From the NCBI GenBank assembly GCA_017642965.1, contig JAEPOJ010000032.1, positions 1 through 40,808 on the forward strand: a stretch of DNA of 40,808 nt, read 5' to 3'. The notes under the pieces are model-generated. The model was not told where the DNA came from. It ran no database searches and saw nothing but the letters and a program-made list of their open reading frames with translations. This document shows, in pieces, positions 8,723 to 16,390 of this stretch. The DNA comes from Phycisphaerales bacterium (lineage in GTDB: Bacteria; Planctomycetota; Phycisphaerae; Phycisphaerales; UBA1924). Position 1 is the stretch's first letter; each line of letters begins with the position of its first letter. The position numbers and the translations under genes were made by a program.

Positions 8723-9240
8723 CTCCCCCTCCGGGTGCCCGTACTCGCCGCGCAGCGGCGCAGTGCGGCCTCCCCCGCTCATGCGGGGGAGGTGTCGAGC
8801 GCAGCGAGACGGAGGGGGTCACCCAAGCATCATGTGCGCCCACCTTCCTCCCCAGTTCGTCGCGGACCCGCCAACGGCGGAACGTGGGAGGTGCCGAACG
8901 AATTGAGGCGGTGCGGTTGTGCTTCTCCCTCCGGGTGCTACGGGTTGCTCAGCCAAAGGCTGACAACCCGTGCCCTCCAACCAACCTGGGCGCACTTGAA
9001 GCTCAAACCCCTCTGCTGGTTCACACACCGCATCCTCCCCCGGTCATCCGGCAGAGGTATCACGCGCAATGTCTCGCAGATCCGCCTCTGGCGTAACGGT
9101 GGGGGCTTCTCACCACCCCCCGCCCCAACGCGGCGAAGGCCTGTAGCCACGGGTAAAGCGAAGCGCCACCCGTGGACCCCATCACCCACCCCACAACACC
9201 CCGCCCCGGAGGGGCGGAGGAATACCAGAATCACCTTGTT
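8723..9240. repeat. Cluster of REP-like GC-rich hairpin repeats
   Basis: About 520 bases without a gene, filled with mosaic hairpins: a 10-bp stem CCTCCCCCGC / GCGGGGGAGG at 8771-8794 followed by a GGTGTCGAGCGCAGCGAGAC-type block; GGACCCGCCAACGGCGG near 8865; a long hairpin at 8940-8971 (ACGGGTTG, TCAGCC / GGCTGA, CAACCCGT, with one bulge); a CAGATCCGCCTCTGGCG block near 9078; and CCACGGGT / ACCCGTGG at 9147-9175. The same modules recur at 16551, 18986 and 20382. Confidence 0.85.
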
Positions 9241-9286
9241 CAGCTCTGCATTACATCCACAGACTTGATATGTTTAATATGTGAAA

Positions 9287-11170
9287 ATGAACAGATACAT
9301 TGTCAACCGCTGGTGCAGCGTGCTTTCATGCGGGGTTGTCGCCGCCTTGTTCTGGATCGTGCTGCACAACCTCGCTGCCCCGGTCTGGAAGTACGCCAGC
9401 GGTGCTCTAGCTTCAGTTCCTACACCGTGGCTCCTCCCAGTCATTGGTGTGATTCTACTTGGCGTCTGCTGGCCAGCCGGGCACACCCGCTGGTGGGCAT
9501 TCTTCGGGCTGCGTCATCCGTTGAGGTATCCACCGATCTGGGTTGCAGTCATCGTCGCGTTTCTCACGCTGGCTTTGCCCTCTTGGTTCGACGGCACATT
9601 TGAGAATCGATTACTTGAACTTCAACAACAGAGTAAGTGGTGGATGCAACATACGCATTGGCTTGGAATGCTGGTGTTGTACCCGATTCTGCACTGCTTG
9701 ATAATCGCTAACGCGGTAGCATACTGCGAAGGGTGGAAGAAGAAACGCTCCGCTCTTCAGACTCCAAGATCATTGGAGACATATGAGAATCTCAGAGAGT
9801 GGGTCAGGGATGATAAACCCATCGAACATCCCTCTGAGGATGCATTTGGGCACTCCAAGTTCGCAAACAAGATCGTTCGGCGTCTGATTCAAGCAGTTCA
9901 GGCGAACGAGCCGCCGCCATCCACCACGATTCTCGGCCATCGAGGAACTGGCAAGTCTTCCTTGCTCTCATTGGTACAGCACCAGATCTGCGAACAGCCT
10001 GATATCAGAATCGTTGATCTCTCCCTCTGGCCCTACGACACGCCCGAAGCTGCAGTCGCGGGGATCCTCGATCGGCTTCGCGAGGAGATGGGGAGGGAAA
10101 ACAATGTGCTCGAGCTTGCCCGAGTCCAAAACGCATACATAAATGCAGTTGCCAAGGTGACTGGCTGGTGGGCAGCGATTGGTCATCTCCTAACCACAGA
10201 CGGTGACCCTGAATGCATCGTTAAACGCTTCGATAAGATCGCAGTTGCTTCTGGTGTACACTATATCGTTTGGATTGAAGACATCGAGCGATACACAAAC
10301 GAGGACATGCTAACAGTTGATGAAAATGAATTTCAAAAGCGCCAAGTGGATCGACTTACATCGGTAAGTGCCCTTCTCTATCTCATCGATGAATGTAAAT
10401 CAATAACCATTGTCATCAGCACAACTTCGTTACGGATCCGTATTGATCGTGAAAAGATCAGCCGGTTCCTGGAGCGAATGCCGTCACTCGATCATGAGGA
10501 TGTCTGGAGAAAGATCACAATTATCCGTTCCAATGCATTCGATCAGCATTCGATGGTCGACCCTGCGAGTGCTGATCACCGCAAGAAACTGCGCATGCCC
10601 GATCCGACTCTGGAGGAGAGCGAATATCTTGTTTGGCTGTGGAATATCGATGATGATCGTCCGTCAATTCAGCGGTCCATCGCATTGCTTCTAAGTACGC
10701 CGAGAACACTCAAAATCATGCTACGGCAAGTCATTGATGCCTGGGATGTGCTAAAAGGTGAGATTGACTTCGACGATCTGCTCGTTGCTTCAACGATCAG
10801 GGCGGCTGAACCGGGTATCTTCGCCCATATTGAGGACAACATCCATCGGATTCAATCAGGTTATCAAAACAGAAACATGTCGGCGCAGAACCCATCACCG
10901 GACTACGGAGGGGAGAAACTCAAGAGGCTGCTCGAACAAGTGAGCGATCCAAGAAGAAAAGCTGCGATCCGAAGTTGCATCGAGTATCTGTTCCCTAGGG
11001 TTTTCGGAGAGTACAGCCATGATATGTGGGTTGAGCGATCGCGGGAGAATCCCCAAGGTCTTTGGAATGAGTCCTATTGGAATCAATTCATCAACCTTGA
11101 CCTCTCCGATCAAGATATGAGAGACCAACTCATTCTGAAACTCATCAAGGATTGGAAGAACGAGGCATGA
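9287..11170 (+). CDS. Membrane-anchored KAP-type P-loop NTPase
   Basis: A 627-residue protein. Four hydrophobic segments lie in the first 150 residues (about 9-30, 48-66, 86-100, 128-147). Then comes the KAP-style pre-motif SEDAFGHSKFANKIVRRL, the Walker A GHRGTGKS (217-224), the Walker B IVWIEDIERY (327-336) and a PRTLKIMLRQVIDAW...DDLLVASTIRAAEPGIF block that resembles the segment after the KAP NTPase core. KAP NTPases (Kidins220/PifA family) include the F-plasmid phage-exclusion protein PifA, so a defence role is plausible but not shown. The ATG at 9287 has no Shine-Dalgarno; a GTG lies two codons upstream. The gene is visibly AT-richer than its neighbours and its stop overlaps the next start (ATGA), indicating acquisition as a unit. 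Confidence 0.85.
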   Translation: MNRYIVNRWCSVLSCGVVAALFWIVLHNLAAPVWKYASGALASVPTPWLLPVIGVILLGVCWPAGHTRWWAFFGLRHPLRYPPIWVAVIVAFLTLALPSWFDGTFENRLLELQQQSKWWMQHTHWLGMLVLYPILHCLIIANAVAYCEGWKKKRSALQTPRSLETYENLREWVRDDKPIEHPSEDAFGHSKFANKIVRRLIQAVQANEPPPSTTILGHRGTGKSSLLSLVQHQICEQPDIRIVDLSLWPYDTPEAAVAGILDRLREEMGRENNVLELARVQNAYINAVAKVTGWWAAIGHLLTTDGDPECIVKRFDKIAVASGVHYIVWIEDIERYTNEDMLTVDENEFQKRQVDRLTSVSALLYLIDECKSITIVISTTSLRIRIDREKISRFLERMPSLDHEDVWRKITIIRSNAFDQHSMVDPASADHRKKLRMPDPTLEESEYLVWLWNIDDDRPSIQRSIALLLSTPRTLKIMLRQVIDAWDVLKGEIDFDDLLVASTIRAAEPGIFAHIEDNIHRIQSGYQNRNMSAQNPSPDYGGEKLKRLLEQVSDPRRKAAIRSCIEYLFPRVFGEYSHDMWVERSRENPQGLWNESYWNQFINLDLSDQDMRDQLILKLIKDWKNEA

Positions 11171-12042
11171 CAGAACAGATTTTGCCCAAACAGATGCTGA
11201 TTCCTGAACGAGGTAGTCATGTCGCGCGGTTCTGGAATCAGTTTTCAGGAGAAGAGCTATGCCGTTTGTTTGAGGAAGTGACGGCTGCACTGTGTGACCA
11301 ATCCCAGCAGTATCGCGATTATGTCACTCGCTCAATAGACACTCCAGGCATAATCCATGTGTACCGCATGATGAAATCAAGGGGGATGTGGGATATTCGT
11401 CTTCAACTGACCGAAAGTGTGCTTCGAGTCATTCGCCAGCATACAAAGGAGAACCTTTGGGTTGTCCACAACGTGTATTGGATGTTTGTTCACGATGAAG
11501 AGAGGTTCGGATTGCACGAAAGCATTGGTTCGATTTGGGAGCAGATGGAAGACTGCATTATCAGGTCGTTCTCATTGCGCGATCCAATGGCATTGGTCTC
11601 CTCGCTGTCCAAGTCCGATCCGTATCAACTCTGGAGGCTTGTGCGTTACATCGATGGGGCAGGATTAGATGACTCCTGGGATCCCGATTGGGCGACATCA
11701 AGTGTTTGGGTCCACCTAGAACCCATAGTGCTCTATGCTGCAGAAGTTGCGCCTGAGCGAGGGATACCCATCTTGCTCCCATTTGTGACAAGGTCTAGTC
11801 GTGAAGACAAGACAGAGTCACAGGAAGAACGAATGCAAAAATTTGTCAATAACGAACGCATATTCGAACCCGTTGGTCATTTCATAGAAGACGAAGCACG
11901 CGGTAGATTCAAAACGTACTTGCAGCTTCTTCGTATTCTCGCCGCAGCTCCTCCAATCACAGGTCTTGATAATGACATGATCGTCATGCTGGAATCTGCT
12001 CGAAAGTTTGCTCAACAGGAGTTAAGCAAACGCGAACAGTAA
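11167..12042 (+). CDS. Unknown partner of the KAP NTPase
   Basis: A 291-residue, mostly helical, soluble protein without recognised domain. Its ATG overlaps the TGA of the NTPase gene by four bases (ATGA), so the two are translationally coupled. It is as AT-rich as the NTPase gene. The early segment (HVARFWNQFSGEELCRLFEE) and the tail of the NTPase (SYWNQFINLDLSDQDM) resemble each other loosely and recall the C-terminal helical part of long single-chain KAP proteins, so this may be that part encoded separately. Trp-rich blocks (YQLWRLVRYIDGAG; SVWVHLEPIVLYAAEVAPE) are the best query segments. Confidence 0.75.
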   Translation: MTEQILPKQMLIPERGSHVARFWNQFSGEELCRLFEEVTAALCDQSQQYRDYVTRSIDTPGIIHVYRMMKSRGMWDIRLQLTESVLRVIRQHTKENLWVVHNVYWMFVHDEERFGLHESIGSIWEQMEDCIIRSFSLRDPMALVSSLSKSDPYQLWRLVRYIDGAGLDDSWDPDWATSSVWVHLEPIVLYAAEVAPERGIPILLPFVTRSSREDKTESQEERMQKFVNNERIFEPVGHFIEDEARGRFKTYLQLLRILAAAPPITGLDNDMIVMLESARKFAQQELSKREQ

Positions 12043-12162
12043 ACTGGAGCGTGGATGGATGTATGCGGAGCGAAGAGCCATTGCTCTGTAGTGGCTAGGC
12101 GATATCTTTCCTTCAAATCTACTCCGCTCATCGTGTCCTCTGCGTTCCGTTTCCGCCCCACC

Positions 12163-12194
12163 TCAAAACAAAGAACGCCCCGCACCGCGAGACG
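12163..12194 (-). terminator. Probable terminator of guaA
   Basis: On the minus strand: CGTCTCGC, loop GGT, GCGGGGCG (8 bp with two G-U pairs), followed by the T-rich tail TTCTTTGTTTTG. It lies about 55 bases past the guaA stop. Confidence 0.6.
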
Positions 12195-12213
12195 CCCTCA
12201 AATACTCTTCCCA

Positions 12214-12241
12214 ATTGCCTATTGCCTAATCCCTATTGCCT
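12214..12241. repeat. Heptad tandem array, four units
   Basis: Four units in strict 7-bp phase, of the form TTGCCTA, TTGCCTA, ATCCCTA, TTGCCT. It starts seven bases past the guaA stop codon. The unit is the same as in the array at 2298 except for the diverged third copy. Confidence 0.85.
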
Positions 12242-12247
12242 CTCTTC

Positions 12248-13834
12248 TCACTCCCACTCAATCGTCGCCGGCGGCTTACTCGAGATGTCGTACACCACCC
12301 GGTTCACACCACGAACCTCATTGATGATCCGTGTCGAGATCCGTGCAAGCACATCGAACGGGATCCGCGCCCAGTCCGCCGTCATGAAGTCCTGTGTCTC
12401 CACCGCACGCAGCGCCACCGCGCGCTCGTAGGTCCGACCGTCGCCCATCACGCCCACGCTCTGCACCGGCAGCAGCACCGCGAACACCTGGCTCGTCTTG
12501 CGATACAAACCCGCGGCCACGATCTCCTCAAGCAGGATCTCATCCGCCTCGCGCACGATGTCCAGCTTCTCCTCCGTGATCTCGCCCAGCACACGCACCG
12601 CCAAGCCCGGCCCGGGGAACGGGTGGCGCCACACGATCTGGTCCGGCACGCCAAGAACAGACCCGAGCCGGCGAACCTCGTCCTTGAACAGCTCCCGCAG
12701 CGGCTCGATCAGCTCGAAGCCGAGCTCCTCCGGCAAGCCGCCCACGTTGTGGTGCAGCTTGATGTTCGCGCTGTTCCCGCTGTGCCCATGACCCGACTCG
12801 ATCACGTCCGGATACAGCGTCCCCTGCGCCAGGAAGTCCGCATGCTCGATCGTTTCCGCGGCTTCCTTAAACACCTCGATAAACCGGTGCCCGATCCGCT
12901 TGCGCTTCACCTGCGGATCATCCACACCCGCGAGATCATCGAGGAACGCCTTCGAAGCATCAACCACACGCAGGTCGATATGGAAGTGATCCTTGAACGT
13001 GTGCTCAACCAGCTCGCGCTCCTTCTTGCGCAGCAAGCCGTTGTCCACGAACACGCAGGTCAGCTGATCCCCGATCGCCTTGTGCAGCAGCGCCGCCACG
13101 ACCGACGAGTCCACGCCACCGGACAAGCCGCAGATCACCCGCCGATCGCCGACCAGCTCCTTGATCCGCGCCGCCTCTTCCTCCGCGTACGCGCTCATCT
13201 TCCATGTGCCGGCGCAGCGGCAGGTCTCGTACAGGAAGTTGCGGAACAGGTCCACGCCGTGCGGCGTGTGCGTCACCTCGGGGTGGAACTGCACCCCGAC
13301 AAAGTCGTGCTTCGGGTCCGTCGTCCGAACCGCGGCATACGGGCACGTGTCGGTCGATGCGATCGGCACCATGTTCGCCGCGCCCAGATCCTCGATCTGA
13401 TCGCCGTGCGACATCCACACCTGCGTCTGCTGCGGCACCGCATCAAACAGATCATCCGACTTGCCATCGACGGTGCCGATGCTCAGCTGCGCCCGCCCGT
13501 ACTCGCGGTGGGGGGCCTTGCTCACGCTCGCGCCCAGCAGGTGGCACGTCAGCTGCATCCCGTAGCAGATCCCCAGGATCGGGATGCCAAGCTCCAGGAT
13601 CTTGGGGTCCATCGTCGGGGCGCCTTCGTCGGTCACGCTCGACGGCCCGCCCGAAAGGATGATCCCCTTGGGCTTCATCGCCGCGAGCTCATCCGCGCTG
13701 ATGCTGGGCGAAACGAGCACCGAGAACACGCCCGCGTCGCGGACTCGCCGGCAGATCAGCTGGGCCGTCTGCGAGCCAAAGTCCAAAACCGGGACAACCT
13801 CATGGTCGATATGCGAAGCGGGAGACTGCGACAT
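12248..13834 (-). CDS. guaA: GMP synthase (glutamine-hydrolysing)
   Basis: Converts XMP to GMP using ATP and glutamine-derived ammonia; last step of de novo GMP synthesis, cytoplasmic. 528 residues, normal for the fused enzyme. Class I glutamine amidotransferase domain: nucleophile C90 in GICYGMQ and the H184/E186 pair in FHPEV. ATP-pyrophosphatase domain: PP-loop LSGGVDSSV at 237-245. The C-terminal dimerisation domain ends in the canonical PPATIEWE. Start: ATG at 13834. Upstream is a 193-base divergent region with a strong hairpin at 13871-13889; a probable terminator lies downstream. Confidence 0.97.
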   Translation of the reverse strand: MSQSPASHIDHEVVPVLDFGSQTAQLICRRVRDAGVFSVLVSPSISADELAAMKPKGIILSGGPSSVTDEGAPTMDPKILELGIPILGICYGMQLTCHLLGASVSKAPHREYGRAQLSIGTVDGKSDDLFDAVPQQTQVWMSHGDQIEDLGAANMVPIASTDTCPYAAVRTTDPKHDFVGVQFHPEVTHTPHGVDLFRNFLYETCRCAGTWKMSAYAEEEAARIKELVGDRRVICGLSGGVDSSVVAALLHKAIGDQLTCVFVDNGLLRKKERELVEHTFKDHFHIDLRVVDASKAFLDDLAGVDDPQVKRKRIGHRFIEVFKEAAETIEHADFLAQGTLYPDVIESGHGHSGNSANIKLHHNVGGLPEELGFELIEPLRELFKDEVRRLGSVLGVPDQIVWRHPFPGPGLAVRVLGEITEEKLDIVREADEILLEEIVAAGLYRKTSQVFAVLLPVQSVGVMGDGRTYERAVALRAVETQDFMTADWARIPFDVLARISTRIINEVRGVNRVVYDISSKPPATIEWE

Positions 13835-14027
13835 GTCTGATTCTCACGGGCAGGGATGGGTGCGGCCGCTGCAGCCGATGCTCGGCTGCGTCCGATAAAC
13901 CCGGAGATGTCGTCCAGCCCCGGGTCAGAGTGTAGTCACCGGGTCACAAAAGGCGAGAATCGGGAGCAACCAGTTGTCAGCAAACCCGAATACAAACGGT
14001 GCAAACCCAGATGCCTACAGTTCTTGC
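13835..14027. other. Divergent region upstream of guaA with hairpin and direct repeats
   Basis: A perfect 8-bp hairpin GCAGCCGA-TGC-TCGGCTGC (13871-13889) lies 37-55 bases before guaA and would be in its leader. Two direct repeats follow: CCGGGTCA at 13920 and 13939 (19-base spacing), and GCAAACCC at 13980 and 14001 (21-base spacing, two helical turns) with a partial copy ACAAACGG between them. These could be operator sites or, given the nearby strand-composition switch, origin-type repeats. No DnaA box is visible. Confidence 0.45.
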
Positions 14028-14552
14028 ATGCCGCAGGGACGGGCAATCTCGACGCAGGAGACGCGTTTCGCACAGACCAGGGCCGGATCCCGGGTGCCCC
14101 GAATGGGCTTGACAGCATCGCTGCTCTGCGGGATGCTGCTCGCAGGGTGCCTCCCGGACCCCAAAGTCGGGTTTGACTCACCGGCACCATCCAAACGCCT
14201 CGACGCCATCGTCCAGGCATCCGAGTTGGAGGACGACGAATCGTTAGTCAAACTGGTCGAGAAGCTCCGATCGCACGCACCCGCAGAGCGGATGTTCGCG
14301 ATCCGCTCCCTCGAGAAAAGGACAGGAACGACACTCAGCTACGATCACGCCGCACCGCACTGGCAGCGGGTTGAAGCGTACAACCGCTGGCTCGACTGGC
14401 TCGAAACACGCGGCATTGCCCTCCCCGAGGACATGGAGCCGATCGAGACACCCGAGGCCCAGTCAGACACCGAGTCAGACTCTGGGCCAGAACCCACGCC
14501 TGAAGGATCGGGCGACGAACAGCCGATGGAGATGGAACAACCCGAGGGCTGA
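14028..14552 (+). CDS. Lipoprotein, unknown function
   Basis: A 174-residue predicted lipoprotein with a long charged n-region, a hydrophobic stretch (LTASLLCGMLLAGC) and a lipobox LLAGC. The mature part begins with a helical region (KRLDAIVQASELEDDESLVK; RMFAIRSLEKRTG) resembling a single HEAT-type repeat pair, then ends in a long Glu/Pro-rich tail. An ATG at 14103 is an alternative start but leaves no positive charge before the hydrophobic stretch, so I prefer 14028. Its stop is 27 bases before the anti-sigma gene, suggesting one transcript with the regulators downstream. Confidence 0.76.
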   Translation: MPQGRAISTQETRFAQTRAGSRVPRMGLTASLLCGMLLAGCLPDPKVGFDSPAPSKRLDAIVQASELEDDESLVKLVEKLRSHAPAERMFAIRSLEKRTGTTLSYDHAAPHWQRVEAYNRWLDWLETRGIALPEDMEPIETPEAQSDTESDSGPEPTPEGSGDEQPMEMEQPEG

Positions 14553-14579
14553 CCCCACAGCCCCCTTTGAAACGACCCT

Positions 14580-15092
14580 ATGGATCAGCGACCCGAGATC
14601 GAACTGCGACTGACCTCCGACCCCATGTACCTCTGCGGTGCGCGGGAGCTGGTGGGGTGCATCGCGAGGCGGATTGGGTTCAGCGATATCGACTGCTCGA
14701 AGATCGCGCTGGCCGTCGATGAGGCGTTGTCCAACATCATCCGCCACGGCTACGACCGTGCGTTCGACAAGCCGATCTGGCTGGGGCTGACGCCGCTCAA
14801 GCCCAGCGCGAGCTCGATCGGCGGGATCGTGATCACGCTCGAGGATGAGGCCAAGCAGGTCGATCCGTGCAACATGAAGGGTCGCGATCTCGAGGACATC
14901 AAGCCCGGCGGGCTGGGGGTCCACATCATCAACGAGGTGATGGACGACGTCTCGTATCAGAAGCGGGCCGGGCGTGGGATGCGTCTGGTGATGACAAAGC
15001 TTGCGCCCCGCCCCGACGAGTCCCCCCGATTGAGCGATAAAGCGCCCGGATGCACGGTCACGCTTAACGATCGATCCCCATCACGCCGATGA
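14580..15092 (+). CDS. Anti-sigma-type serine kinase (RsbW/SpoIIAB-like HATPase)
   Basis: A 170-residue GHKL ATPase of the RsbW type. N-box LAVDEALSNIIRHGYD (E48, N52), G1-like EDEAKQVDP, and the ATP lid PGGLGVHIINEVMDDV are all present. In the known pathway such proteins bind a sigma factor and phosphorylate a STAS antagonist; the STAS protein is the next gene (57 bases on). No sigma factor gene is in the window, so the target is unknown. The tail after about residue 140 is Ser/Arg-rich and probably disordered. Confidence 0.88.
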   Translation: MDQRPEIELRLTSDPMYLCGARELVGCIARRIGFSDIDCSKIALAVDEALSNIIRHGYDRAFDKPIWLGLTPLKPSASSIGGIVITLEDEAKQVDPCNMKGRDLEDIKPGGLGVHIINEVMDDVSYQKRAGRGMRLVMTKLAPRPDESPRLSDKAPGCTVTLNDRSPSRR

Positions 15093-15149
15093 AATCGCTA
15101 TACTCGAATATTGTTCGGGCATGAAGCGCCGGGCAGTTGAGGGAGAGTC

Positions 15150-15500
15150 ATGGCGAACCCACAGTCAACATTCATCGGCGTCGAGCGCCCCGAGCAGGGC
15201 GTGGTGGTGCTGGCGCCGAACGCCGACATCGACATGAGCCGCTCGCCCGAGCTGCGCTCGGTGCTCCGCCAGGAGATGGGCGGCGACACCCACAAGGTGG
15301 TGATCGACCTTGACGCGGTGGAGTACATGGACTCGTCCGGGCTGGCGACGCTCGTTGAGGCGATGCGTAACGCGGGCAACGCGAGCGCGAAGCTTGTGAT
15401 CTGCAACATGAACCCGAAGGTGAGTGCGATCTTTGAGATTGCGCGGCTGGATTCGTTCTTCTCGATCGTCGACTCACGGGATGAGGCCATCTCGCTCTGA
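15150..15500 (+). CDS. STAS-domain anti-anti-sigma factor
   Basis: A 116-residue SpoIIAA-like single-domain protein. The phosphorylation motif YMDSSGLATLVEA places the acceptor serine at S62 or S63. GGGAGAG lies five bases before the ATG. It sits between its likely cognate kinase (upstream) and an MlaE-type permease (20 bases downstream). In Mla systems a small STAS protein (MlaB) binds the ATPase, so this one could serve either the sigma switch or the transporter; the close match to SpoIIAA around the serine favours the first. Confidence 0.9.
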   Translation: MANPQSTFIGVERPEQGVVVLAPNADIDMSRSPELRSVLRQEMGGDTHKVVIDLDAVEYMDSSGLATLVEAMRNAGNASAKLVICNMNPKVSAIFEIARLDSFFSIVDSRDEAISL

Positions 15501-15520
15501 AGGACCGGAGCACCCCCCGC

Positions 15521-16390
15521 ATGGCGGATACGCCGAACCAAGAACAGAAGAATGACGGCGGCGGCGTGCCGGTGGTGCTGCTGCCGATCCTGATGCCCAT
15601 CGCGATTGTCGGTCGTCGGGCCATCGGTGTGTTCGATCACACGGGCGACGTGTTCTACCTGCTGACGGACACCACGAAGTGGTTCTTTCGCGGGCTGTTC
15701 TCCCGCAGGTACCGCCTGGGTAAGAGCGCGATCGTGTCCCAGATCGTGCGTGTTGGTGTGGAGTCGATCTTTATCGTGTCGCTGGTCTCGGCGGCCGTCG
15801 GTTTGATCCTGGCGTTGCAGCTCTCGCCGCCGCTGGATGACTTCGGGCAGCGGGACAAGGTAGCGAACATCATCTCGGTCGCGGTGCTGCGCGAGCTCGG
15901 GCCGCTGATCGGGGCGATCGTTCTGACCGGGTTCGCCGGTGCATCGATCGCGGCGGAGATCGGCACGATGGTGGTGAGTGAAGAGATCGAGGCGCTGGAG
16001 GCCAGCGCGCTCAATCCGATCCGGTTCCTTGTGGTGCCACGGCTCCTGGCCTCGACGGTCTCGATGACGTGCCTGGGGGTGATCTCGAGTTTCTGCGCCA
16101 TTGTGGCCGCGATGCTGATCTCGATCACGATGCTCGGGATTCCGTACGAGACGTATATGGACAACATGCTCACGCAGGCCAAGCAGGTCGACTTCTGGAC
16201 CGGTGTGGCCAAGGGCGGCGTGTTCGGGACGCTGATCGGGATCATCGCGTGCGCGAACGGGCTGCGTGTGACCGGCGGTGCCGCGGGCGTGGGGCGTGCG
16301 ACGACGTACACGGTCGTTGAATGTGTGGTCGCGATCGTCGTGGCGGACCTGGTGTTCACGGCGATCTTCTTTGCGTTGGGGTTGTTCTGA
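15521..16390 (+). CDS. MlaE-family ABC transporter permease
   Basis: A 289-residue inner-membrane protein of the MlaE/YrbE family, the permease of phospholipid-type ABC importers or exporters. Family blocks: VGVESIFIVSLVSAAVGLIL, VAVLRELGPLIGAIVLTGFA, GASIAAEIGTMVVSEEIEAL, NPIRFLVVPRLLAS, and GGVFGTLIGIIACANGL. Five to six transmembrane segments follow a soluble 30-residue start. The partner ATPase (MlaF) and MCE protein (MlaD) usual next to it are absent: a terminator follows at 16419. So the remaining subunits must be elsewhere, or this protein works with the STAS and kinase pair upstream. Confidence 0.93.
   Translation: MADTPNQEQKNDGGGVPVVLLPILMPIAIVGRRAIGVFDHTGDVFYLLTDTTKWFFRGLFSRRYRLGKSAIVSQIVRVGVESIFIVSLVSAAVGLILALQLSPPLDDFGQRDKVANIISVAVLRELGPLIGAIVLTGFAGASIAAEIGTMVVSEEIEALEASALNPIRFLVVPRLLASTVSMTCLGVISSFCAIVAAMLISITMLGIPYETYMDNMLTQAKQVDFWTGVAKGGVFGTLIGIIACANGLRVTGGAAGVGRATTYTVVECVVAIVVADLVFTAIFFALGLF

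Noticed and set aside
7847..9268. A 473-codon plus-strand frame over the ExoD-like gene and the repeat cluster.
   Set aside because: Pro/Arg/His-rich shadow of the ExoD-like gene, continuing through hairpin repeats.
9251..9280. TTACAT and TAATAT upstream of the KAP-type NTPase as a promoter.
   Set aside because: Both elements are poor matches in an AT-rich stretch; too weak to annotate.
11460..11472. GTTGTCCACAACG, which contains a DnaA-box-like TTGTCCACA.
   Set aside because: A single site inside a coding sequence, with no second box nearby.
12236..13840. A 534-codon frame on the plus strand over guaA.
   Set aside because: It is antisense to an unmistakable GMP synthase.
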